Source: Serpula lacrymans var. lacrymans S7.9 (taxonomy: Eukaryota; Basidiomycota; Agaricomycetes; Boletales; Serpulaceae). Taken from it: 64,000 bases of DNA. The DNA lies in assembly GCF_000218685.1 (NCBI RefSeq), contig NW_006763292.1, positions 62,001 to 126,000 on the forward strand, written 5' to 3'. Made by a program: the position numbers and the translations under genes. The notes under the pieces were generated by a model. The model did not search any database and was not told the origin of the DNA. It saw nothing but the letters and a program-made list of their open reading frames with translations. This document shows positions 1 to 9,319 of the stretch, piece after piece; the stretch's first letter is position 1, and each line of letters starts with the position of its first letter.

Positions 1-1112
1 AGGGAGGCAGAATGTGGAACCAGAAGATGCACACTGTGCTTGAAAAACTCGGATTCAAGCGTACTTATTCAGACTCTGCCATCTATGTCTTTAACAGAGC
101 TGATGTGCGCATTATCCTGCCTGTCTTTGTTGATGACATGACACTGGCATCCACTTCTACTTCTGCACTTGACCAAGCTGTCAAGGACCTCTCCCTGCAC
201 TTTAAGCTTCGTGATCTTGGCCCTACTTCTTACCTACTTGGCATTTCCATCACTAGAGACCTAAGTAATCACACCATCTCCCTCTCCCAACATCAGTACA
301 CTCTGGACATTTTGGAGCGCTTTGGCATGAAGGACTGCAAGCCTGTGTCCACTCCCATGGATCCTGGTTTGCGCCTCACCAAGGACATGTCTCCCAAAAC
401 ATCCAGTGATGCTGCTTTGATGAAGGACATTCCCTACCTTGCTGCTGTTGGTGCTCTGATGTATCTGGCCACTACCACTCGTCCTGACATTGCCTACACT
501 GTTGGAGTCCTTGCCAGATATAACTCTAATCCTGGTCTTACTCACTGGAGCGCTGTCAAGCACTTGTTCCGCTACTTGCAAGGCACCCTTGATCATTCCC
601 TTGTCCTTGGTCCTGATCCCAATTCCACTGAACTCTTCACCACTTTCTCTGATGCTGATCATGGTGGTGACAAGGACTCTGGTCGTTCTACTGGTGCCTA
701 TATTGTCAAGATGGGATCTGGTGCTGTCTCCTGGAGCTCCAAGCTTCAGAACATTGTTGCTCTGTCCACCACTGAAGCAGAATACATTGCTGCTGTTGAG
801 GCTGGCAAAGAGATTTGCTGGATGCGAAATTTGTTGAAGGAAATGGGCTATCCTATCACCTCTCCTTCCACCCTTCATATTGACAACCAATCTGCCATCT
901 CTGTATCCAAGAACCCTGAGCACCATGGTCGGATGAAACACCTTGATCTGCGATGACATTGGTTGAGAGATGTTGTTGACTCTGGGCAGATTGCTCCTAT
1001 CTTTGTTCCTACTGCTGAAATGCCTGCAGACTTGTTGACCAAGGCTCTTGCCAAGCCTAAAGTGGAAGTGTTCAGGAAGATGATGGGACTTATTAGATCA
1101 GGGGGGAGCTGA
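1..1112 (+). pseudogene. Copia pol, 3' part (RT C-half and RNase H)
   Basis: This is the last third of a Ty1/Copia polyprotein, cut by the window edge. The reverse-transcriptase part carries the catalytic FVDDM motif near 135-150. It is followed by the Copia RNase H domain, with FSDADHGGDKDSGRST around 645-690 and the STTEAEY motif around 765-785. A TGA stop at 954-956 falls inside RNase H, just after MKHLDLR. The same frame then continues through ADLLTKAL to a natural stop at 1110-1112, so the copy has one premature stop and is otherwise well kept. A polypurine tract and an LTR follow directly. Reverse transcription of the element's own RNA in virus-like particles is the family role. The assignment is strong; activity is unlikely. 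Confidence 0.93.
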
Positions 1113-1132
1113 TGCTTGGGAGGTGCAGCATC

Positions 1133-1141
1133 AGGGGGGAG
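1133..1141 (+). promoter_or_regulatory. Polypurine tract of the Copia element
   Basis: The run aggggggag lies directly against the TG that opens the 3' LTR. This is the expected primer site for plus-strand DNA synthesis and it fixes the LTR boundary at 1142. Confidence 0.8.
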
Positions 1142-1461
1142 TGTTAGTTTTGGTGATTCTGCACCTTTGTGCTACCTATATATTTTCATTCCTTTCTCTA
1201 TCTATTCTTCTATCATTCACTATTGATTGTGTTCTCTATTATTTCGCCTTTGTGGCTGCTTTGTTTACCTTTGTTTACAAAACTTCGGACAGTACTGCAG
1301 AGTCCAATGCTTCCTATTCTCTAGTTACTCACATTAGACTCTAGGTACTGTATACCTGTCATACTCTCTAATAATCTAGTTACTCACATTGGACTCTAGT
1401 TCCAGTCCCTGATTGCTCTCAGCAAGTGGCTAGACACGTCCTTCAAGCTTTGTTCTTAATA
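1142..1461 (+). mobile_element. LTR family A, 3' LTR of the Copia element
   Basis: The 320-bp repeat starts TGTTAGTTTTGGTGATTCTG and ends near ttcttaata. Other copies lie at 14538-14871 (plus), 20501-20726 (minus) and 23553-24060 (minus). It contains two spaced copies of a motif built around agttactcac and tggactctag. The 3' end was set by comparison with the minus copy, which diverges just after ttcttaata. Identity as an LTR is firm; the last few bases are less certain. Confidence 0.88.
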
Positions 1462-1828
1462 AATCTTGTATACACAAGATGAAGGAAGAGGAAAGGATAC
1501 AACTCATTAAGAGAGGGAGCTAAGTGTTACTGATGATGGTATTCGCCAGGAGAGGATTCACTGAGTTCTTCCCCATGTATTATTTCCCAAGTCTTTATAC
1601 TACAATACATGAGATACTGTGCAGTTGAAAAAATAAAGTCTAAGGGTCTGGTGCCATAGCACGTGACCAATCACATCTTGAGTCTAGGCAACAGGTAATA
1701 TGTCATGTGACTATGAAAAGTCCAAAAAGTAAAGTAAAGTATTATGGTCACATGATTAGTCACATGACTTGGAAAAAGTAAAAGTGAAAATAAGCACTAA
1801 ATAGGTGCTGGAAGTGTCTATCATAACA
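1462..1828 (-). mobile_element. LTR family C, fragment next to the Copia LTR
   Basis: From about 1560 this matches the LTR-C copies at 8787-9217 and 54815-55192 (ttccccatgta, tacaatacatgag, repeated CACATG palindromes). It ends in tcataaca, comparable with the tgtaaca end of the 8787 copy. The first bases, aatcttg, resemble the aatcttgg found about 40 bp inside the complete LTR-C at 54815. This suggests the Copia element landed inside this LTR; the other half would be outside the window. The minus-strand sense is inferred from homology to LTR-B. Confidence 0.65.
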
Positions 1829-2599
1829 GATAATTGTATTGGGGTTCAGAACATTGCCTATAAGCAAATTGTAAGAACAAGTGCAACCCTGTAATGTTTT
1901 GCAAAGTTGGCCCCTCTCAGCACATGTGGTGAGTTTCATCAAGGTAACAGTGAAATCTGAGGCTTGAAGAAAGTTATTCTAGAAAGAAACACAAGAGAAT
2001 ACATGGGCTGTTAGTAGATGGCTGGCAATACACTCCAACACCAAGATATTTCTCTTTTTCTAGTTTATCTAGGATCCTTTTCCAAATTTCATGAGGGAAA
2101 AATGCACAGTTGCTGATAAATGATAGATAACCAAAAGATTTGTTGAAATTGGACTTCACTTTGAGTCTGATTACTTGGTTCTATTACCTCTCTCAGAACT
2201 TTGCAAGAACAAGCCATAGAAGAACCCTGGACAATCTAACAAGGTGTGTTAGTTAACACAAAGTATTACTTGACAACAAGAAGCAATGTTTATCATCACA
2301 TACATTTCCCGGGTTTGAGACCTATTCATGCTTTTTCAGAAGAGACAACTAGTGTTTCATTATCTTCTACAGTGACTCCAAAAACCCTTTTCATGTTGAC
2401 TCTGGGTGTCATGCATGAAGCATACCATCACACAGCTTGAGTATTACACTTAGCTTTGGTGGGATTATAAATAGTATATACTCTTGGCTATAAAATTGCC
2501 CCATAGGTCATGTGATTTGGTTCATATGCTATGGAGATATGGTCAATTCAAAACAGCAACACCGTAGAAAGGGTTTTTTCACTTTTAAACTGATGATTA
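1829..2599. other. Unassigned stretch
   Basis: I see no convincing gene here. All open frames are short and interrupted. It may be decayed sequence related to the Helitron fragment to its right, but I could not place any motif. Confidence 0.4.
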
Positions 2600-4110
2600 G
2601 AATCTTAGGTATTGAATACTTGCCATTAAATGTATCAGGCCGTGATTGTCCTGTTCTCCATAGATCACTTGCATGGTGCGAAGGCAGAAATAGTAGCACA
2701 ATTAGACAACAATATCTTGGATAAATAGTAGGTCAGTCTCACCTTGGAATTTCAGGTCCTATGGGGATAGGTACAGAATAATGGTCAGGAAAACAAACTT
2801 TTAGTTTTCAGGTACTAGCATCTATATGGGGGTACCCCAACATGAAATGAGCACAATGTCTTAAACAAATTTCAAGCATTGATGTGATATCATCATTATG
2901 GGAATCTTTGCCATCTTCATCAGCAGATACCTCTAAATTTGTATCAGATCTGTTGATCTCAACATTCTGAGAATTTTTTATAATTATTGAAATCCATCAA
3001 ATGCAAACAAACCTGTTGTGCAGATAGTCCTTAATAAGATATCATACTATAAGCACACTTTTGTAACAGTCTTTTTGCATAAAAAGTAAGCTTATTATTA
3101 TCAGGCTGAAATTCACCCAATTTCTTCACAGTGAGCTTTTATTACAATAACACATCTTCGGACCTTTCCTTTTATTTTCATTCTCCGCTTTAACCTTTTA
3201 CTGTAGTTTTCTCACACTGTGCCATGCGGCACTGTCCTTTTGTTCAAACTCCTCTTTCTCGCACTGCACTGCCTTTCTTCTTATTTTAGCTACAAGTCTC
3301 TCACGCAGCAGAGCTGGTCACACGGGCTGTGCCCTCTGACATCATCAGCCACTGCTTTATCAACTGAATAGTACAACATGTACAAACAACCTGTAGTAGT
3401 ATAAATATCTCAATAGATCCAGGAGACTCCTCAGCAAGTCCTCCTGTTGTTTACCCACAACTAACTCGGTCCCATTCTAAGGGTAACCACTCCCCTCACT
3501 ACCTTTATAGTTAGTTCTAGTTGTGCGCCAGAGTATACAAACTCTAGGTTGTTACAGCTGTAATGTACAATAACTTTAGCTGACATACCAGATTCTATAA
3601 ACTTGAGATCCATATTGCAGCAAATACAATCAAAAATTGTTGAATTAAAATTATTTACCAGTCCATTCAAATATTGAAGGCACATTTCACCTGATTCATT
3701 GTTGAAAGAACTCTGAAGGGTGACATTTTTTTCATCCAGATTAAATAAGCTTTTTTTAGGTTTAGGTGGACCTCTCTAGTATTTGACACAAGTTGCAGTG
3801 TGAGAGTGTACTTGGTGTGAGTTAACAAGGTTGTTTATATTAATTTTACAAGTATTTTCAATATCATCAGAGGAAAACAAGCCATCTACACCCTGAACAG
3901 CACATAAATGATGTACTGAGGAAGGGATAAATGAGTGATCTGGGATGTCTTTACATACAGTTCCTGCAGGAATATCATTTATAATAGTATCATCAAGAAA
4001 GGCAAATAGTTGCTCCTTGAAATCAACATCCATATTGTACCACTCTATTTGCTGCTTCCCAATGCACCGGTCCATAACAGTCCAAGAATTAACTGAGTTG
4101 TTGAACAGTA
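2600..4110 (-). pseudogene. Helitron Rep-helicase fragment
   Basis: Read on the minus strand, this has segments typical of fungal Helitron RepHel proteins. They include NNFNSTIFDCICCNMDLKF (around 3610-3665), KLGEFQPDNN and KRLLQKCAYSMIS (around 3010-3130), and a region near 2640-2800 reading like IPIGPEIPR then YPRYCCLIVLLF. The Helitron at 47-51.7 kb has the matching block INNFNDVV...CNMDIKYI. The gene is broken by a solo LTR at 3140-3556 and by many stops and frameshifts. It covers the middle of RepHel only; neither the HUH motif nor the Walker A motif is present. Helitrons move by rolling-circle replication, but this copy is dead. Confidence 0.72.
3140..3556 (+). mobile_element. Solo LTR, family B (gypsy type)
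   Basis: The 417-bp LTR matches the copy at 38872-39288 along its length and ends in ggttgttaca. Its first bases read TATTACAATAACAC where other copies have TG, so the leading G appears mutated to A. Flanks are GCTTT and GCTGT, a 5-bp duplication with one mismatch. It sits inside the Helitron fragment between IVHY and the next block. Confidence 0.85.
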
Positions 4111-4119
4111 AATGTAATG

Positions 4120-4530
4120 TCAGGGCATGTACTCAGAGAGAGGTTTATTAGTGATCCCACTAATGGACAATAGGGTGTAGAAGCCATCTGAGCTCGCCTT
4201 TTGTTGTCTTTGGGAGCATAAACAAGAAAAATATTGACCTGGTTCTATAGATATAGAAACTGGCTGAGCATCTTGCAAGTTGAACTGTGAGGTAATTTTG
4301 TTAATGAGGGCTGTTTGTGATATGGTGACAGTACAATTTGGACGGTCACATTTGATAGCTATTCCAACACAGAATTTAGCTTCTCCTAAGTCTGATATTT
4401 GACATAGGCTTTTCAGATCAGAGCTGAATAGCTCATTCTGCTCCTTTGAACTGGCAATTATCAAGAAGTCATCAATGTGTATGGCAATCATGCAAGTGCT
4501 AGACAAAGCAGAAACACCAAGATCTCCCAA
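4120..4530 (-). pseudogene. Copia reverse transcriptase fragment (second family)
   Basis: A 136-residue minus-strand frame carries the Copia RT catalytic motif IHIDDFLI, followed by ISDLGEAKFCVGIAI and the tether-like PVSISIEPG. This corresponds to the palm and thumb part of RT. The sequence is clearly different from the Copia copies at 1-1112 and 19.7-22.6 kb, so it is a separate family. Nothing else of the element (RNase H, integrase, LTR) is recognisable nearby. It abuts the Helitron fragment at about 4110, and the junction shows no obvious target duplication. It is a truncated fossil. Confidence 0.82.
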
Positions 4531-4559
4531 ATCTAAAGCCCAAAGGATGTACTTTATAA

Positions 4560-6085
4560 TTAGCCAGCAACAACATTAGGAAAACATTATTTTTCTATAG
4601 TTAGCTATATTTGGTCATCTTGACAAATATAACAACTGTGGCAAAAAATAATGTATAAGTTGCTATAAAAGCGGTGGCCATGGTATTTATAACATTATAT
4701 TTGCATCTAGTACCATCCAGAACAGATCATAACAAATTAAAGCAAATAATGACATTAAGTGCTCCTGAGTATAATAGAATAGTAGTTGCTGTTACTATAG
4801 CAGTATATATGCATTTAGTACCAATCAGGACTGATTAGAATAAATAACAACATTAAGTGACTTTGGAGTAAGATACATATAAATCTCAATTAAACTATAA
4901 TTGCTTTACCTTATATACATTATTACATCAGTAACAATTTCATCCATTTACCCACCACCCACCTATCCATCCAGCTAACCAGTCCATCCAATTTATCTGT
5001 GCTTCAGTGGAGGGCAAGTCTCTGACTGCTTGTTAAGGCATTTTAAACTCCGCTTCAATATGTCCAATATGCTCTGCCATATTGGAGCGGATCTTGAAAT
5101 ATCTGCAGAGCGCTCTACACTGTCTACAACAGTGTGGAAGGCTCTTCAAGGTTGTGGTGTACAATGGGCAGGCTGTACAAAGGCAGGATTGTGCAGCACA
5201 ATCACTCCCCCCACCTGCCCCGCTCACTGTCTTGCATGACCTCCAAGTGCGGGGAAAAAATATTATGGGCTGGATGATGACTTCAAAGTTCAGATCAGTT
5301 TTAAGTGCCTATATAATTTTTCTAAACTAATATAACTTCATCATAATAGCCATGAAATTTAAAAGCCTTTAATGCTGTCTACAATGTCTCAAAGGTTGGT
5401 GCTAGTGTGGAATTTTTTATCTGGTAAGTTATGTTTCTTTATACACAATTTATTTGTTTCTGATTTTTTAGTAGCGTATTCAGGCTTTACATTTGAGTAG
5501 TTGTACATTTCAATAGTATACTATACTTGTTACTTTGTATATTAAATCTATAGTATAATGATTATAATATACTCTGTATCTGTTTCAGAGTGAAATAAAG
5601 CTTATTAGAGCAACTAAAGCACGGTCATTTTGGGTTTTGACACTGCTTTAAATCATTCTAGATGTAAAAAGTACATACTAAATGCAAAATAGTATGATAT
5701 AGTATGCTATAGTACAAGCAACTGTCTACTAGTTGTACTAATTGTATGGACCAATATGAACTAATATGGCTAATATATTTGCTATAATAGCAAAAATTAT
5801 GAACTAGTGTGTACTTATTAGTACTTACATATTGTAAAACCAGAGAGAACTTTGCTCCTATCTTTGGAGAAGAGCGCTCGTTCCTTGGTACTTCAGGGAT
5901 GCACTTACAAACACACACAGAGTGCCCAACGACATAAAGACCAGTTAAGGGAGAGAGTCCCAATATTGGCAGATTGGTTATAGGATTGCACAGCCTTTAC
6001 CCCCAAAGATAATATACACTCGGTCCGGTCATGGTGTAGTGCCCGGACTCCGGCGGACAACTGTATCAAAAGAGAGTAGTTGGTT
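4560..6085. other. AT-rich stretch without genes
   Basis: No gene is supported. It contains a degenerate direct repeat at about 4688-4870, built on gcatctagtacca / gcatttagtacca and gacattaagtg / aacattaagtg. Around 5690-5800 it is rich in short palindromic ATs. I see no LTR or transposase motif. Confidence 0.5.
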
Positions 6086-6091
6086 ATACTC

Positions 6092-6185
6092 ATGTTGGGT
6101 GGTTGGGGTAGTGGTTAAGCCCCCTGATGAGCCACTTTATAAGAGCAAAACCACCCCACCACCACCTAGATGGTTCAATTCCCCC
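6092..6185 (+). repeat. tRNA-like module (possible SINE)
   Basis: The segment has an A-box-like block, tggggtagtggttaagcc, followed about 65 bp later by a B-box-like ggttcaattcc. That is the internal RNA polymerase III promoter layout of a tRNA. The spacing is longer than in an intronless tRNA and the stems are poor. I read it as a tRNA-derived repeat, not a functional tRNA gene. Confidence 0.4.
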
Positions 6186-6787
6186 AGTACCAAATATTAT
6201 CTCATCACTTACATCATAAATCTACATCTTCCCATGCATTTACCCGTTTAGATTACCAACTTCCAGTTATGAGCACAATTGGTGCACTATTTTCAAATGC
6301 AGAAACATCTACACTTCTGAGGTATAGGAATAGTCATTTTCAGAAAGCCTTGAAATTGGTTGCAACAACCTCTAAAAAAAGAATATTTTCTGATTTTTGT
6401 GATGCAAATGTACATGTCTACCACCACAATCAGCTTGGTTTGTTCAAAGATAAAAGAGATATTGCTCTTGTAATATCCACTGATAGTCCTTAACTTACTT
6501 TTGAACAAATAATCAGATACTTGGGTACTTATTATCACTCTCCTCAACTTGCCTCCAAAAATATGCTATAGGTTTACCCATGTCAAATGTGCAAAGTCTT
6601 CTAAGAAATCTGGCAGAAATGGAGCTTTAAAGGCACAGTATTATCTATTATCACCTCCATAAAATGTTATCTACAACAAGGACTGCCCTATTTATGATCT
6701 TGACAAGCTACACATATGTACGGAGAAAAATTATTGAGATACAATTGAAAGACTCTCAAAAGCCACCTTCAAAACTGTATGTGAGGC
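6186..6787. other. Unassigned stretch
   Basis: Short open frames exist on both strands but none shows a recognisable family. A plus frame at 6170-6493 has no clear domain. I make no functional call. Confidence 0.4.
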
Positions 6788-7198
6788 TGTAACAACCTAA
6801 GTTTGTATACTCTGGCGCACATCAAAGACAAGCAAGAAGGGGTGAATGGAGAAGAGGATAATCTCCCTTAGGTCGGACCAAGTTTGTTATGGGTGAATAG
6901 CAGGAGGACTGTGGAGTCTCCTTGATATATTGGGGTATTTATACTACTACAGACTATTTGTACATGTGTTCTATACAGTTGATGAAAGCAGCGGCTGATG
7001 ATGTTATAGGGTGCAGCCCGTGTGACTAGCTCCACTACATGAGAGACTTGTAGCTAAGAATAAAGGAAAACAGTGCAGCACCAGAAAGTTGAGTTTGAAC
7101 AAAATAGAAAGTGCTGCATGACACAGTGTGTGAAAACTACAAAAGAAAGTTAAAGTGGAGAATGGAATTTAAAGGTCCAAAAATTGTGTATTGTAACA
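6788..7198 (-). mobile_element. LTR family B, minus orientation
   Basis: The 411-bp repeat opens tgtaacaacct and closes attgtaaca, the reverse complement of LTR-B. Flanking pentamers (gaggc, cctcc) do not match, so it is not a simple solo LTR. On the minus strand the bases just before it read cagggggagg, a good polypurine tract. It may therefore be the 3' LTR of a minus-strand element whose body lay to the right. Confidence 0.8.
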
Positions 7199-7820
7199 CC
7201 TCCCCCTGTCAGAACCATGGCCTCTTTGGAGTAACGGAGCTGCGGAGTACAGAGGGCGGAGTATTGGAGGACGAGATGGGGAATCGGCTTAGCTCATGCG
7301 CTAGACCCTTCCACAGACCTTAGTCCCTAACTCATTGGAAGTGGACAGAGGAGAAGTAGAGGATGAAAAAAAGCAGAGTACAGATCCTTTGGAGAAGGAC
7401 CGGAAAGGACTTAGAAAAGGACTGGTAAGAAAGTGAGGGAATCTAGTTGATATTCAAACTGCAGGAACAGAGTACAGGAGTTACAGCTTATATACTGTCA
7501 GGGGAGCAGGAGCTCATAAGGAGTAACTCATAGTGTAGGTACGGAGTTCCATGCAGACAATTATCTAGCAAGAGGAGAATGTATGTGTGAGGAGTGTATC
7601 AGGTCTAACTACAGAGTCTACGAGGAATACTAGAATGTGCAAGGAGAATGTATGGCGGACTAAAAGTCCAGTGCAGGAGTATCAGAGCGGATAACCGGAG
7701 TACCATGTGGGAATGGAGTGTAGAGTTATGCTAACCAGAAGACTACGAGGAACATAATCCCAAATATACCAATGGTTCGGGGGTGTTGGGCTCGGAGAAC
7801 AACTCCTTTGGAGATGCCAG
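7199..7820. other. Unassigned stretch between LTR-B and gag
   Basis: No domain is recognisable. The minus-strand polypurine tract at 7199-7208 suggests part of this is the 3' non-coding end of a gypsy element on the minus strand. A TATATAAGC-like motif on the minus strand near 7490 could be a promoter inside an unknown repeat. Both readings are weak. Confidence 0.35.
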
Positions 7821-7831
7821 AGTTCTGTCTT

Positions 7832-8446
7832 CCGGTAAAAATTGAAATTGTCGCTGACCCCAGCACTTTCAAGGCAGACCAGGTTAGATTTGCTGAACGG
7901 TGGATCAAGGCAAACTGGGATGTGTTTGCTGATGATTTTGAAATAGTGACAGCTGTGCTGTCAAGACTCAAAGGACTTGTGGTGGATACACCCAAGTTAG
8001 ACGCCAAGGGTGGTATACCACTGGTCACTGGCCTACTTGGGACAAACTCAAAATTAAAATTGAAAAATATTTCAAACCACAAGCTGAGCGTGACTGGGCA
8101 TGCCAGCAAATCTGTTCCTTCAAGCAGGGAAACATGAGGACGGATGACTTTGTTATCCAGTTCCTGGCCCTCTCAATCCAAGGGGGTCTTGGAAATGAAC
8201 ATGCAGTAGAGTTGTTGGAGCGCAATGTGTCACCAGCCATTGCACAGCAGCTCTATCTGCAAGCTATCAAAAGCAAGAATCTTTTGATGGCGGCAGAAGT
8301 CTGCAAAATTGGTAGGGCCATGGAGCTCTACACCATGCAATTTGGTGGTGGGTCCACCACCAAAAACAACTATTCCCAGAGGCACCCTGGGCCACCAAAC
8401 CAAAATCAAAATCATTCTCACAGGGTCATGTTTATGTCAAACTCAG
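7832..8446 (+). pseudogene. Gypsy copy 1, gag fragment
   Basis: It is closely similar to gag of gypsy copy 2 (13180-13790), with shared blocks EIVADPS, FAERWIKANWD, TAVLSRLKG, SFKQGNMRTDDFVIQF and LALSIQGGLGNE. Gag forms the particle shell of the retrotransposon. The N-terminus is missing and there is a frameshift near 8010-8100. Just after NQNHSHR the sequence jumps directly to the region upstream of RT. The zinc knuckle and protease are therefore deleted, by comparison with copy 2. Confidence 0.85.
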
Positions 8447-8448
8447 AT

Positions 8449-8767
8449 CTTTAGACAAAGTTGACAATGTCAATAATGAGGTGAAACCTAAGGAAGAGAT
8501 TAAGAGGCTGGTACCTCCGGAGTACCATGACTTCTGGAAAGTATTTTCTAAACATAAATCAGAACACTTCCCAGGGGCCAAGCCTTGGGACCATGCTATA
8601 GATTTAAAGGACACCTTCAAACCAAGAAAAGGACACATGATTCCCCTCTCTGCTCCAGAAAGAGATGAGGTTTCAAGTTCCATAAATAAACAGCTTAGGA
8701 AGGGTTATATCAGACATTCCAAGAGCCCTATGACGTCCCCGGTGTTCTTCATTCCTAAAAAAGATGG
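8449..8767 (+). pseudogene. Gypsy copy 1, N-terminal RT segment
   Basis: The frame reads EEIKRLVPPEYHDFW, then KPWDHAIDLKDTFKP and KGYIRHSKSPM, the conserved region upstream of a Ty3/gypsy RT fingers domain. It is nearly identical to 15322-15600 of copy 2. It stops at PKKDG where the Tc1 transposon region begins. RT resumes near 10816, with about 95 bp of RT missing by comparison with copy 2. Confidence 0.9.
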
Positions 8768-8786
8768 TATGATATCATAGAATATC

Positions 8787-9217
8787 TGTGACAACACCAA
8801 CAAGACACAGTCTTGGGGCACTGGAGCACAATGAAAACAACACTCAAAAGAAGAGGAAGAAGTGGGAGTGGTTACCCATTAGGTTTCAACAAGTTAGTTG
8901 TTGGTAGACAACAGGAGGACTTGCTGAGTCCTTCCCCATGTGTTGCTCCTGTATATATGTATATATACTAAAATACATGAGGTACTGTACAGTTGTAAAT
9001 AAACTTTAAAGTCCAATATCTAGCATGTGACCAGTCACATGATGAGTCTAGATATTGGTCAGGTGTTGTGTCACATGACCAGTCATGTGACTATGAAAGG
9101 TCCGAAAATGTAAAGTAAAGTAAATGGTCACATGACTGGTCATGTGACTTGGAAAAATGAAAGTAAAAGTACGAAAAAGGTGAAGTGTAAGTAAGTACTG
9201 GTATGTCAATTGTAACA
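8787..9217 (-). mobile_element. Solo LTR, family C
   Basis: A 431-bp repeat starts TGTGACAACACC and ends TTGTAACA, with a perfect 5-bp duplication ATATC at 8782-8786 and 9218-9222. Internal features are a TATA-rich run (tatatatgtatatata), AATAAA-like sequence and three CACATG-based palindromes. The piece 8864-8928 matches LTR-B instead of the other LTR-C copies. Strand is given by homology to LTR-B. Confidence 0.9.
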
Positions 9218-9319
9218 ATATCTGACTTTGTTTGGTCCCACAAACAAAGATACATGTATAAACATTGTTTCTGAGTTTAAAAAAGTTCACACACTTCTTT
9301 ATTCTCAACCACCATAATC

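Noticed and set aside
261..959. Long minus-strand open frame opposite the Copia pol
   Set aside because: It is antisense to a clear RT/RNase H and has no recognisable domain.
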